Shown in pieces: positions 7,744-15,689 of a DNA stretch of 64,000 nucleotides. The notes beneath the pieces are model-generated. The model worked only from the letters and a program-made list of their open reading frames with translations. It searched no databases and was not told the DNA's origin. Both the position numbers and the translations under genes were made by a program. Each line of letters opens with the position of its first letter. Position 1 is the first letter of the stretch. The stretch spans positions 186,001 through 250,000 of the forward strand of contig NZ_JACRTD010000001.1 of NCBI RefSeq assembly GCF_014385085.1, in the 5' to 3' direction. This DNA is from Youxingia wuxianensis (GTDB taxonomy: Bacteria > Bacillota > Clostridia > Oscillospirales > Ruminococcaceae).

Positions 7744-8520
7744 TTGGCGGTTTCAAAAGAACGGATCCAATCTTACCTTAAAGGCGAAATTGGAAAAGAA
7801 ATGGTGATTTATGACAAAATCGATTCTACCAACAACGCCGCCAAGCTCTTGGCTAAAAACGCAGCGCCCCACGGCAGCGTGGTTATCGCCCTACAGCAGA
7901 CCAGCGGCAAAGGCCGGCTGGGGAGAAGTTTTTATTCTCCTGAGGCCACCGGGATATATATGACGGCGATCCTGCGTCCTACCCTGCCGGTGCAGCAGGC
8001 CCTTCAAATTACCTCCGCCGCCGCGGTGGCGGTCAGCCGGGGGATAAAGGACGCCGCCGGAATAGAAACTCAGATCAAATGGGTAAACGACGTATATTAT
8101 CAAGGGAAAAAACTTTGTGGGATATTAACGGAATCTTCCGTTGAAAATGGTAAGATTGATTATGCGGTGGTTGGAATTGGAATAAATGTTTCGACCGATA
8201 CGTTTCCCCAGGAACTAAAGGAAAAAGCTACTTGCTTATCCCATGCGGCGGGACAGGTGGACAGCGATCTGCTTATCGCCCGGGTGCTTGATAACCTGGA
8301 CGGGGTGTATTCCCAGTTAGGTACCGGCGCGTTTATGGAGGAATATCGGACCCGGTCGTGTGTAATAGGCAAAGAGGTAACCGTGCTGAATATGGGCGAA
8401 CCTTTCATAGCAAAAGCGGTGGATATTGACAATGACGCCCATTTGATTGTAAAAACCGCGGATGAACGCTATCTTACCATAAGTTCCGGGGAAGTTACCC
8501 TGCAAGGGGATTGGAAATAG
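7744..8520 (+). CDS. birA: Biotin--[acetyl-CoA-carboxylase] ligase
   Basis: A 258-residue biotin protein ligase that adenylates biotin and transfers it to carboxylase carrier proteins. The catalytic loop motif GKGRLGRSFYSP (about 57-68) and the KWVNDVYYQGKKLCGIL segment (about 101-117) are clear, and the SH3-like C-terminal domain is present. The N-terminal DNA-binding domain of bifunctional BirA is absent, so this is the monofunctional type and should not repress biotin genes. The start is TTG at 7744, preceded by AAAGAAGGGCGTGG. It is followed immediately by a terminator. Confidence 0.92.
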   Translation: MAVSKERIQSYLKGEIGKEMVIYDKIDSTNNAAKLLAKNAAPHGSVVIALQQTSGKGRLGRSFYSPEATGIYMTAILRPTLPVQQALQITSAAAVAVSRGIKDAAGIETQIKWVNDVYYQGKKLCGILTESSVENGKIDYAVVGIGINVSTDTFPQELKEKATCLSHAAGQVDSDLLIARVLDNLDGVYSQLGTGAFMEEYRTRSCVIGKEVTVLNMGEPFIAKAVDIDNDAHLIVKTADERYLTISSGEVTLQGDWK

Positions 8521-8525
8521 CGCAA

Positions 8526-8559
8526 AGAGCCTTCCAGCTTAGCTGGAAGGCTCTTTTTA
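8526..8559. terminator. Bidirectional terminator between birA and the Nramp-like gene
   Basis: AGAGCCTTCCAGCT (8526-8539) pairs with AGCTGGAAGGCTCT (8541-8554) almost without a loop, followed by TTTTTAT. It separates two convergent genes. Confidence 0.9.
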
Positions 8560-8569
8560 TTTCAGCGGA

Positions 8570-9817
8570 TTACATCCCTAACATCCCTTTTAGCTGGTTT
8601 ACAAAGAGAAGCATGGACCGGTAGCTGATAACCAGAGTGACGGCGATAACCGCAATGGAAAGTACATTGGAGAGGATACCGTTTTTATATTCTCCCATAC
8701 TCTTTTTATCGTTAAGAACGATGGTGAGGAAAATGGCGATAATCGGCAGAATAATTGCGTTGGCCGCTTGGGCGAACATAATTACCTGAACCGGGCTGGA
8801 CATGCCGGCGGCGGCCAGCCCTACGCCGATAAGAAGTACAATCGCCCACACCGCTTTAAACTTTTTATCTTTTAAATCACTGTTCCAGCCCAAAATACCA
8901 GCAGTAGCAAAGGCCGCGGACAGGGGAGCGGTAATGGAAGAAGAGAAACCGGCGGAGAAAATACCGATACCAAAGAACCATTTTGCCCAGGAACCAAGCA
9001 GAGGTTCCAATTGAGTAGCCATCTGCCCGGCGTTGGTAATTTCCGTACTGGTACCGTAAAATGCGGCGGCAGCGGTAATAATAATGGTCATGGAGATAAT
9101 CCCGCCCAAACCAATCGAAACGGCGGTGTCCAGGCGGCAGGTTTTAACGTCCTCCTTGTTTTTCCACTTCTGGGAAACAGCGGATGCATGCAAAAACAGG
9201 TTATAGGGGACAACAGTAGTACCGATAAGACCAACGATAGTCAGCCAGGCTTTGTCTGTATCCGGTGTTTTGGGAACAAACAACCCTTGTATAATACCGC
9301 CTAAATCCGGCTTAGTTACAATAGCGGTAGTGATAAACACGATACTCATGACAATCACCAGGGTAACTAGAATTTTCTCAATTTTTTTGTAGGAACCGGA
9401 CCATAGCAGAAGAAAAGCGATCGCGCCCAGCACAATGCTCCAAATCCTTGCGGGAACCGATGGAAACACAATATTGATCCCCATAGTGCCCCCCATAATA
9501 TTTCCAGTTTCGTAGGCGCAGTTTCCAATAAAGATTGCAGAAATAATTAAAATAGCCACCAATATTTTTATCGCAGGATTGGTGAATTTCTTACGAAGGG
9601 CTTCCCCCAGCCCTTCTTGAGTAACTACACCAAGGCGGCCGGCCATTTCCTGAAATATAATGGTAGCGATGGTAGAAAAAAGCATCGCCCAAAGCAGCGT
9701 ATAACCGAAGCTGGCGCCGGAAACGGTACAGGTAGTAACAGTACCAGGACCGATAAACGCTGCCGCGACTAAAGCGCCGGGACCAATGTTCTTTAGCTTC
9801 TCAAAAAATTTACTCAA
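8570..9817 (-). CDS. Nramp-related transporter of the pyroglutamate cluster (YcsG-like)
   Basis: A 415-residue, about 11-helix membrane protein of the Nramp/SLC11 fold. The helix-1 motif that is DPGN in true Mn/Fe transporters reads G23-P-G-T26 here, and the helix-6 motif normally MPHN reads V203-P-Y-N206. The canonical Asp, Asn and Met metal ligands are therefore missing. It is divergent from the hydro-lyase and pxpABC genes, the same company kept by ycsG in Bacillus subtilis (ycsF-ycsG-ycsI-kipI-kipA). Automatic annotation as a divalent-metal transporter is doubtful; import of 5-oxoproline, a related acid or another cation is an inference. The ATG at 9817 has GGGGG as ribosome site. Confidence 0.85.
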   Translation of the reverse strand: MSKFFEKLKNIGPGALVAAAFIGPGTVTTCTVSGASFGYTLLWAMLFSTIATIIFQEMAGRLGVVTQEGLGEALRKKFTNPAIKILVAILIISAIFIGNCAYETGNIMGGTMGINIVFPSVPARIWSIVLGAIAFLLLWSGSYKKIEKILVTLVIVMSIVFITTAIVTKPDLGGIIQGLFVPKTPDTDKAWLTIVGLIGTTVVPYNLFLHASAVSQKWKNKEDVKTCRLDTAVSIGLGGIISMTIIITAAAAFYGTSTEITNAGQMATQLEPLLGSWAKWFFGIGIFSAGFSSSITAPLSAAFATAGILGWNSDLKDKKFKAVWAIVLLIGVGLAAAGMSSPVQVIMFAQAANAIILPIIAIFLTIVLNDKKSMGEYKNGILSNVLSIAVIAVTLVISYRSMLLFVNQLKGMLGM

Positions 9818-9876
9818 ATTTGAAATCCCCCTGTTTCTATAAATTTTGCATAAATATCACGCAAATAGTTGAAATA

Positions 9877-9905
9877 ATTATAGCATTTTATGCAGATAAT
9901 ATCAA
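9877..9905 (-). promoter_or_regulatory. Sigma-A-type promoter for the Nramp-like gene
   Basis: On the minus strand TTGATA (9900-9905) and TATAAT (9877-9882) are 17 nt apart, and the -10 is extended by TGC. It lies about 60 nt upstream of the start codon in the divergent intergenic region. Confidence 0.75.
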
Positions 9906-9967
9906 TATTTTTTCACAATTTATTAAAAAATAAGAAATAATTTTTTGTAAAATATGCCACTTTTCTA

Positions 9968-9996
9968 TTAAAATTTAGGAAAGAATGTGCTATAAT
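9968..9996 (+). promoter_or_regulatory. Sigma-A-type promoter for the pyroglutamate operon
   Basis: An extended -10, TGCTATAAT, ends at 9996, with a weaker -35 TTAAAA at 9968-9973 (17-nt spacing). It lies 49 nt before the hydro-lyase start and faces away from the Nramp-like gene promoter. The 227-nt gap between the two genes is otherwise very AT-rich without a clear operator. Confidence 0.65.
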
Positions 9997-10044
9997 AATT
10001 AAATTAAGTATGCGGTATTCTAAAGATGTTATGGAGGGTAACGG

Positions 10045-10833
10045 ATGGAAAATCTATACGCGGCCAGCCCAAAACAGGTAAGGGAAATGTTCCGACAGGA
10101 AACTCTGGTAAAACCTACTGCCGGTATGTGCGGCGGCTATGCCCAGGGAAATTTGGTCATTCTGCCAAAAGACCTGGCATATGATTTTCTTTTGTTTACC
10201 CAGCGCAATCCAAAACCTTGCCCGGTATTGGAGGTAAGCGACGCGGGATCGCGGGAGTTTAAGCTGACCGCGCCCGGCAGCGACATTGCCAGAGATCTTC
10301 CGCTTTACCGGGTATATGAGAATGGGATTATGACAGGGGAATATAAGAATGTGGAACAGTTTTGGCGGGAAGATTTTGTCAGTTTCCTTATCGGGTGCAG
10401 CTTCACTTTTGAATCTGCCCTGATTGACGAGGGAATATCCATCCGCCACATAGAGCAGGGGTGCAATGTTCCTATGTATGTGACCAATATTTCCTGTAAA
10501 ACTGCCGGGATTTTTTGCGGACCTACGGTGTGCAGTATGCGCCCTATTCCTTATGAGCAGGTAGTTAAAGCAGTACAGACTACCGCCCGGTATCCTAAAG
10601 TCCATGGGGCTCCTATTCATATAGGCGATCCATCCCATATTGGGATTAAGGATATCAATAAGCCGGAATTTGGCGACAGCGTGGAGATCAGAAAAGGGGA
10701 GGTCCCTGTTTTCTGGGCCTGTGGGGTTACGCCGCAGGCGGTGGTAATGAATGTGAAACCATCCATTGTGATTACCCACGCGCCTGGCTATATGTTTATT
10801 ACGGATGTGAAGAACAGTCAGCTGTCCGATTGA
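10045..10833 (+). CDS. DUF1445 putative hydro-lyase (YcsI / D-glutamate cyclase-like)
   Basis: A 262-residue protein of the YcsI family. Its domain is shared with mammalian D-glutamate cyclase, which turns D-glutamate into 5-oxo-D-proline. The conserved blocks TAGMCGGYAQGNLVILPK, SFLIGCSFTFESAL, RHIEQGCNVPMY and the C-terminal FWACGVTPQ are all present. Next to pxpABC a role in making, racemising or opening 5-oxoproline-type rings is plausible, but bacterial activity is not established by the sequence. It is first in the operon (17 nt before pxpA) and has a GGAGGG ribosome site. Confidence 0.85.
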   Translation: MENLYAASPKQVREMFRQETLVKPTAGMCGGYAQGNLVILPKDLAYDFLLFTQRNPKPCPVLEVSDAGSREFKLTAPGSDIARDLPLYRVYENGIMTGEYKNVEQFWREDFVSFLIGCSFTFESALIDEGISIRHIEQGCNVPMYVTNISCKTAGIFCGPTVCSMRPIPYEQVVKAVQTTARYPKVHGAPIHIGDPSHIGIKDINKPEFGDSVEIRKGEVPVFWACGVTPQAVVMNVKPSIVITHAPGYMFITDVKNSQLSD

Positions 10834-10849
10834 CAAAGGAGATTAGGTC

Positions 10850-11620
10850 ATGTTAAAGATAGATTTAAACTGTGATTTAGGAGAAAGCTTCGGCAATTAT
10901 AAAATTGGCTTGGATGAACAGGTGATACAGTCTGTTTCTTCTGTGAATATTGCCTGTGGCTGGCATGCGGGGGACCCGGTAGTGCTGGAGAAAACGATCC
11001 GTCTGGCCAAGGAAAACGGCGTGGCTGTCGGCGCGCATCCCGGCTTTCCGGATTTATTGGGATTCGGCCGGCGGAATATGGCAATTTCTACAGAAGAAGC
11101 GTACGCTTATACGAAATATCAGCTGGGAGCGTTTTACGCTTTTGCTAAAACGAACGGTATGACTATCCAGCATGTAAAACCCCATGGGGCGTTTTATAAT
11201 ATGGCTGGGAAGGACCAAAAGCTGGCGCAGGCTATCTGCAAAGCGATTTATGATTTTGACCGGGAGATTATCCTTTTGGCGCTGGCGGGGAGCAGGATGA
11301 TTGAAGCCGCTGAGGAGCTGGGAATGAAGGCGGCGCAAGAATTTTTTGCCGACCGGGCGTATGACGACGACGGCAACCTTGCTCCAAGAAGCATGGAGGG
11401 ATCGGTTATACATGACACGAATGTAGCGATTTCCCGAGTGATCACAATGATTAAGACGGGAAAAGTGGTTTCTTTTACGGGAAAAGAGATCAATTTAAAA
11501 TGCGATTCTATTTGCGTCCATGGGGACAACAGCAGCGCGGTGGAATTTGTCCGCACCATTCGGGAGCGGCTAATCAAAGAAGGAATTTGTATTGCGCCTT
11601 TGCATGATATTTGTAAGTAA
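10850..11620 (+). CDS. pxpA: 5-oxoprolinase subunit A (LamB/YcsF family)
   Basis: A 256-residue subunit of the ATP-dependent 5-oxoprolinase PxpABC, which opens 5-oxo-L-proline to L-glutamate. The N-terminus [12 protein letters not shown], then [21 protein letters not shown] and [10 protein letters not shown], are the signature blocks of the YcsF family, whose TIM-barrel-like fold carries the phosphorylation and hydrolysis chemistry. Length matches the family (about 250). It sits between the hydro-lyase and pxpB; only 14 nt separate it from pxpB, so the subunits are co-translated. Confidence 0.95.
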   Translation: MLKIDLNCDLGESFGNYKIGLDEQVIQSVSSVNIACGWHAGDPVVLEKTIRLAKENGVAVGAHPGFPDLLGFGRRNMAISTEEAYAYTKYQLGAFYAFAKTNGMTIQHVKPHGAFYNMAGKDQKLAQAICKAIYDFDREIILLALAGSRMIEAAEELGMKAAQEFFADRAYDDDGNLAPRSMEGSVIHDTNVAISRVITMIKTGKVVSFTGKEINLKCDSICVHGDNSSAVEFVRTIRERLIKEGICIAPLHDICK

Positions 11621-11634
11621 GGTGGAGCAGGTTA

Positions 11635-12330
11635 TTGGAAAAGGTAGAAGTAAACTATTTATTATGTGCTGATCGGGCGCTGACGGTAGAGTTCGGCGAC
11701 GAAATCAGCGAAAAGATCAATACTCAAATCCGAGGGTTCTGCTTGATGATCGAGGAATATGGAGTGCCGGGAATTACAGAACTGGTGCCTACTTACCGCT
11801 CCGTGACTGTTCATTATGAGCCGGATATTATCGGTTACGACAGCCTAATTGAAATTTTGGATACTATTATTCAGCATCTGCATAATGTAAGTATTCCGGA
11901 AAGCGAGGTTATGGATATCCCGGTGCTTTACGGTGGAAAGTACGGGCCGGATTTAGACTATGTCGCCCAGTATCATAAAATGACCCCGCAGCAAATTGTT
12001 GATATCCATACAAAACCTACTTACTTAATTTATATGCTGGGGTTTACCCCTGGCTTTGCTTATATGGGCGGAATGGACGAGCGTATTGCCACGCCGCGGC
12101 TTTCTACCCCAAGAACGTTAATCCCGGCGGGATCGGTGGGAATTGCCGCGAGCCAAACAGGAATTTATCCTATTGACAGTCCGGGCGGCTGGCAGCTGAT
12201 CGGGCAAACGCCGCTGGCTTTATTTGATGTGGGACGCAAGGAGCCAATTCTTTTAAATGCCGGACAGCGTATCCGGTTTGTACCGATCACCCAGGAAGAG
12301 TTTGATCGGATAAAACAGGCGGGGAACTAG
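11635..12330 (+). CDS. pxpB: 5-oxoprolinase subunit B (KipI family)
   Basis: A 231-residue homologue of B. subtilis KipI, which with PxpC forms the other half of 5-oxoprolinase. The hallmark PGFAYMGGMDERIATPRL (about 137-154) and SPGGWQLIGQTPLALFD (about 182-198) are intact. The start is TTG at 11635 with GGTGGAG in front. In B. subtilis KipI was first described as an inhibitor of sporulation kinase A; that could be a second role in this spore-former, but the operon argues for 5-oxoproline breakdown. Confidence 0.94.
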   Translation: MEKVEVNYLLCADRALTVEFGDEISEKINTQIRGFCLMIEEYGVPGITELVPTYRSVTVHYEPDIIGYDSLIEILDTIIQHLHNVSIPESEVMDIPVLYGGKYGPDLDYVAQYHKMTPQQIVDIHTKPTYLIYMLGFTPGFAYMGGMDERIATPRLSTPRTLIPAGSVGIAASQTGIYPIDSPGGWQLIGQTPLALFDVGRKEPILLNAGQRIRFVPITQEEFDRIKQAGN

Positions 12331-12354
12331 CTGCCCTGGGAGGGAGACATTGGA

Positions 12355-13383
12355 TTGATTGAATTTTTGAATAAAGGATTTTTGACCACCGTCCAGGACA
12401 ACGGGCGGTTTGGATATCAAAGATTTGGGGTCCCGGTAGCTGGGGCAATGGATAAGTATTCATTGAATATCGCTAATATCCTGGTAGGGAACCATCGCAA
12501 CTCGGAGGCGTTGGAGGTTACCGGCCTGGGATGTACGCTGAAATTTCATACAGGAAATATTTTCGCTTTAAGCGGCGGAGATTTTTCTCCTGTGTTAAAT
12601 AATGTGCCTATTGAAAATAACCGTGCGTACTACGCTGCGCCGGGGAGTATTTTAGCGCTGGGCGGCGGGATGCAGATGTGCCGGGCATACATTGCTTTTG
12701 CCGGAGGGCTGGATGTAGATGAGGTGATGGGCAGCAAATCTACTTATATCAAAGGGAAAATGGGAGGAATTCATGGCCGAGCGGCGCAAAATGGGGATAT
12801 AATAAAATTTTGCGCGCCTAAAACCTGGCTTCCCAACATGGAACACCGGTTTGTGCCTAAGGAATGCGGGCCCCAATATTCTTCCCACCCTACTGTTCGG
12901 GTGGTGCTGGGCCCTCAGGACGACCATTTTACAAAGGATGGGATAGACACTTTATTTTCCTATGAATATGAAGTGACTCAAAACAGCGATCGAATGGGTT
13001 ACCGTTTGGAGGGCCCGGAGATTGAGTACCAGCCTGGGACAGACGGAAATATTATTTCCGATGGTATTTCTTTGGGAGCGATACAGATCCCGAATAAGAA
13101 ACCGATTATTATGATGGCCGATCGGCAGACTACAGGCGGATATACGAAAATTGCTACAGTGATTACAGTGGATCTGCCGCTGATTGCACAGCTTAAAGCA
13201 GGGGATACTCTGCGCTTCGCACCTGTAGATATCCGAACGGCACAGCAGCTGTATGTGGAACGATTGACTACGCTGCGTTTTATTCGGGACAATCTGGATA
13301 GCAGCACAATCCTTTCCCGCAAGGTAATGAACGTTTCTCTGGACGGCGCCGCATATCATGTGGATATCAGTGAAATAGGATAA
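12355..13383 (+). CDS. pxpC: 5-oxoprolinase subunit C (KipA / biotin-dependent carboxyltransferase-like)
   Basis: A 342-residue KipA-type protein, related to the allophanate hydrolase C-terminal domain and urea amidolyase. It shows TVQDNGRFGYQRFGVPVAGAMDK near the N-terminus, ALSGGDFSP, and the C-terminal block SDGISLGAIQIPN with MMADRQTTGGYTKIA. Start TTG at 12355 with a good GGGAGGGA ribosome site. It completes the pxpABC set, which lets the cell recover glutamate from 5-oxoproline, a damage product of glutamine. Confidence 0.94.
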   Translation: MIEFLNKGFLTTVQDNGRFGYQRFGVPVAGAMDKYSLNIANILVGNHRNSEALEVTGLGCTLKFHTGNIFALSGGDFSPVLNNVPIENNRAYYAAPGSILALGGGMQMCRAYIAFAGGLDVDEVMGSKSTYIKGKMGGIHGRAAQNGDIIKFCAPKTWLPNMEHRFVPKECGPQYSSHPTVRVVLGPQDDHFTKDGIDTLFSYEYEVTQNSDRMGYRLEGPEIEYQPGTDGNIISDGISLGAIQIPNKKPIIMMADRQTTGGYTKIATVITVDLPLIAQLKAGDTLRFAPVDIRTAQQLYVERLTTLRFIRDNLDSSTILSRKVMNVSLDGAAYHVDISEIG

Positions 13384-13421
13384 AAACAGAAAGGCGGCTG
13401 GGAAAGGGGAGGTTATGGAGA

Positions 13422-13760
13422 ATGAAAGCATATATGCGCATGTGGTTCTGCAGGGGGAATTTTAGCGGACGGTCTTCCAGAAAAGAGTTTTGGCCTGCTT
13501 TCGGACTGCATTTTCTGATTTGGGTGGCGCTGACGCTGTTAGCGGGACTGGATCAGTACTTAGCAGTGTTTGGGGCGGCGTATATTTTAATTTCTTTGCT
13601 CCCGGTCATCACGCTGAGCATACGCCGGGTTCATGATGCGGGGAAAAGCGGAGCAAGCCTCTTGTGGGTTTTGCTGCCTGTTGTCGGCTGGGGGATACTT
13701 CTGATCCTGCTGCTTCAGAAAAGTGACGGGAATAACCGCTGGGGAGAAGGCCCCGGATAA
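13422..13760 (+). CDS. DUF805 family membrane protein
   Basis: A 112-residue inner-membrane protein of unknown function. The family pattern is clear: an N-terminal FSGRSSRKEFW motif, a first hydrophobic pair at about 27-60, then ITLSIRRVHDAGKSG and a last helix ending with SDGNNRWGEGP. It follows pxpC by 38 nt and is closed by a hairpin, so it may ride on the pyroglutamate operon without taking part in it. Confidence 0.88.
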   Translation: MKAYMRMWFCRGNFSGRSSRKEFWPAFGLHFLIWVALTLLAGLDQYLAVFGAAYILISLLPVITLSIRRVHDAGKSGASLLWVLLPVVGWGILLILLLQKSDGNNRWGEGPG

Positions 13761-13779
13761 TAAATACAAAAAGAATACA

Positions 13780-13811
13780 AAGGCCCCTTTGTAAAAATAC
13801 GAAGGGGCCTT
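13780..13811 (+). terminator. Hairpin behind the DUF805 gene
   Basis: AAGGCCCCTT (13780-13789) pairs with AAGGGGCCTT (13802-13811). The downstream T-run is weak (ACTAATAAAATTT), so termination strength is uncertain. Confidence 0.65.
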
Positions 13812-13869
13812 ACTAATAAAATTTGTGAAAAAGAAAGGTTTTGGGAGAAAAGACGTGGGAATGAAAGAA

Positions 13870-13890
13870 AATTCGCCATAATAGCGAATT
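13870..13890. repeat. Perfect inverted repeat upstream of the amino acid ABC importer
   Basis: AATTCGC (13870-13876) and GCGAATT (13884-13890) flank CATAATA. Just downstream, TTTAC at 13903 and GTAAA at 13920 form a second, looser dyad around AAT. Either could be an operator or part of the leader of the transporter mRNA. No known riboswitch class matches by eye. Confidence 0.45.
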
Positions 13891-13985
13891 ACAAGAGTAG
13901 CAATTTACTTTAATAAAGTGTAAAATATCCAGGACAGCTTGGCGAAAGGCCGGCTGTAAATTTGACTTATATGGGAGAAAAGAAA

Positions 13986-14894
13986 ATGAAAAAACTACTT
14001 GCAATTTTTATAGCGGTACTGATGTGCGCTACTTTATTTGCGGCCTGTGGCTCTAACGACGCTACACAGCCTGCAGATGCCCCGTCTACGGATGCTCCTG
14101 CAGAAGATGCAGCTCCTGCGGACGACGCAGCCCCTGCAGAAGAGGAGCAGACTCCTGCGGAAGATGCGCCTTCCGACACTGTTCCGGTAGAAGAAATGAC
14201 CAAGCTGGTGCTGGGCTTGGATGCCAGCTTCCCGCCTATGGGCTTTACCGATCAGGACAATAACATTATTGGTGTTGATATCGACCTGGCGAAAGAAGTT
14301 TGCACTCGGTTAGGCATTGAATTTGAAGCGAAACCTATCGACTGGGCAACCAAGGAAATGGAACTGGATACCGGCAAGATCGACGTTATCTGGAACGGCA
14401 TGACTGTAACTGACGAGCGTAAAGAAGCGTTCGAGCTGAGCCGCTCTTACATGAATAATACCCAGGTAATTGTGGTCATGAACGATTCCACCATTGCTTC
14501 CAAAGCGGATTTGGCGGACAAAGTAGTTGCCGCTCAGACAGACTCCTCCGGCGAAAGCGTTTTGATGGCTGATGAAATTTACGCCTCCATCAAAGACGGC
14601 GCTCACAAACAGTATGCGGATTATGTAACGGCGCTCAATGACCTGGCTTTGGGAAGAATTGACGCTATCGTAATGGACGAAGTGGTTGCTCGCTATTATA
14701 TCGAGCAGAATGCTCAGCCCATGACGGTGCTGGAAGAAACTTTGTCTCCGGAAGAGTACGCCATTGCAGCGAAAAAAGGCAGAACCGATCTGATTGAAGC
14801 CATCGATAAGACTCTGGATGAAATGCAGGCGGACGGAACCCTGGACAAAATTTCCCTCCAGTGGTTCGGTAAGGAAGGCATGATCCTGAGATAA
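13986..14894 (+). CDS. Polar amino acid ABC transporter substrate-binding lipoprotein
   Basis: A 302-residue extracytoplasmic solute-binding protein. The first 20 residues are a lipoprotein signal ending in the lipobox LFAAC, with Cys21 the lipidated residue. A 45-residue Ala/Asp/Glu/Pro spacer follows, as in other lipoproteins of this group. The ligand-binding domain starts at LVLGLDASFPPMGFTD and contains GVDIDLAKEVCTRLG, typical of family 3 (cystine, glutamine, arginine-type ligands). Start taken at 13986, in front of the signal peptide, with GGGAGAAAAG upstream. Permease and ATPase genes follow. The exact amino acid cannot be told. Confidence 0.93.
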   Translation: MKKLLAIFIAVLMCATLFAACGSNDATQPADAPSTDAPAEDAAPADDAAPAEEEQTPAEDAPSDTVPVEEMTKLVLGLDASFPPMGFTDQDNNIIGVDIDLAKEVCTRLGIEFEAKPIDWATKEMELDTGKIDVIWNGMTVTDERKEAFELSRSYMNNTQVIVVMNDSTIASKADLADKVVAAQTDSSGESVLMADEIYASIKDGAHKQYADYVTALNDLALGRIDAIVMDEVVARYYIEQNAQPMTVLEETLSPEEYAIAAKKGRTDLIEAIDKTLDEMQADGTLDKISLQWFGKEGMILR

Positions 14895-14918
14895 ACGAAA
14901 TATACACGCTGAATAGCT

Positions 14919-14948
14919 GCACTCCCGCTTGTTTTCAGGCGGGAGTGC
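14919..14948 (+). terminator. Attenuator-like hairpin between binding protein and permease genes
   Basis: GCACTCCCGC (14919-14928) pairs with GCGGGAGTGC (14939-14948) and is followed by GGGTTGTTTTAT, an imperfect T-run. A partial terminator here would keep the binding protein in excess over the permease, a common arrangement. Confidence 0.6.
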
Positions 14949-15020
14949 GGGTTGTTTTATGCGGCCCTGAAAAGAGGCGCATAAAAGAGCCGGAAAATAT
15001 AAAGTGCGGGGGAAAATATT

Positions 15021-15677
15021 ATGAATATGAGTGAGATTCTTACCACAACGAAGGCGCTTTTACAAGGGGTAGAGGTAGTGACTATCCTGTTTGTTGTGGT
15101 TTTGATCGCCTCCATACCGCTTGGGTTTGTACTTACGTTGTTAAGCCGTTGCCGCATCGCGCCGGTACGCTGGGTTGTGAACGCTTATATTTATGTAGTG
15201 CGGGGAACGCCTTTGATGCTCCAGCTGTTTTTCATATATTTCGGGCTTCCCTATCTCCCGGTAGTCGGTAAAATGTTGGTGCTTTCCGGTTTTTCCTCTG
15301 CATTGGTAGGGTATACCTTGAATTATGCCGCTTACTTTGCGGAAATTTTCCGCGGCGGACTGCTGGCGGTGGATAAAGGGCAATATGAAGCGGCGCAGGT
15401 GCTGGGGTTCAGCAAGGCGCAGACGATAGTGCGCATTGTCATGCCCCAAATGATCCGGGTGGCTCTGCCGTCGGTGACCAACGAATCCATTACCCTGGTA
15501 AAGGACACCGCTTTGATGTATGCGGTGGCGGTGCCGGAAATTCTTCATTATGCTAAGGTAGCCGTCAGCCGCACGGCAAATCCCATGGCGTTTGTTGTGG
15601 CTTTTGTAATCTACTTGATTATGAATACCATTCTCCAGCTTGTGTTCAACTGGCTTGAGAAAAAGTTGGCTTACTAG
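15021..15677 (+). CDS. Amino acid ABC transporter permease
   Basis: A 218-residue permease of the HisM/GlnP type with about five membrane helices. The family signatures YVVRGTPLMLQLFFIYFGLP and, for coupling to the ATPase, the EAA loop YEAAQVLGFSKAQTIVRIVMPQ are both clear. A single gene implies a homodimeric channel. The start at 15021 has GGGGGA upstream; an ATG at 15027 is an alternative. It ends 12 nt before the ATPase gene. Confidence 0.94.
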   Translation: MNMSEILTTTKALLQGVEVVTILFVVVLIASIPLGFVLTLLSRCRIAPVRWVVNAYIYVVRGTPLMLQLFFIYFGLPYLPVVGKMLVLSGFSSALVGYTLNYAAYFAEIFRGGLLAVDKGQYEAAQVLGFSKAQTIVRIVMPQMIRVALPSVTNESITLVKDTALMYAVAVPEILHYAKVAVSRTANPMAFVVAFVIYLIMNTILQLVFNWLEKKLAY

Positions 15678-15689
15678 GAGGGGAATGGA

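Noticed and set aside
7744..8520. BirA as biotin-operon repressor
   Set aside because: The N-terminal helix-turn-helix domain of bifunctional BirA is missing; the protein starts directly at the ligase domain.
10054..10836. Leftward 260-codon open frame opposite the hydro-lyase gene
   Set aside because: It is the antisense shadow of a well-supported DUF1445 gene and shows no recognisable motif or ribosome site.
13812..13985. Known riboswitch (c-di-GMP, glycine, lysine, glutamine) upstream of the amino acid importer
   Set aside because: I could not fit the conserved nucleotides of any of these classes by eye; reported only as an unexplained leader.
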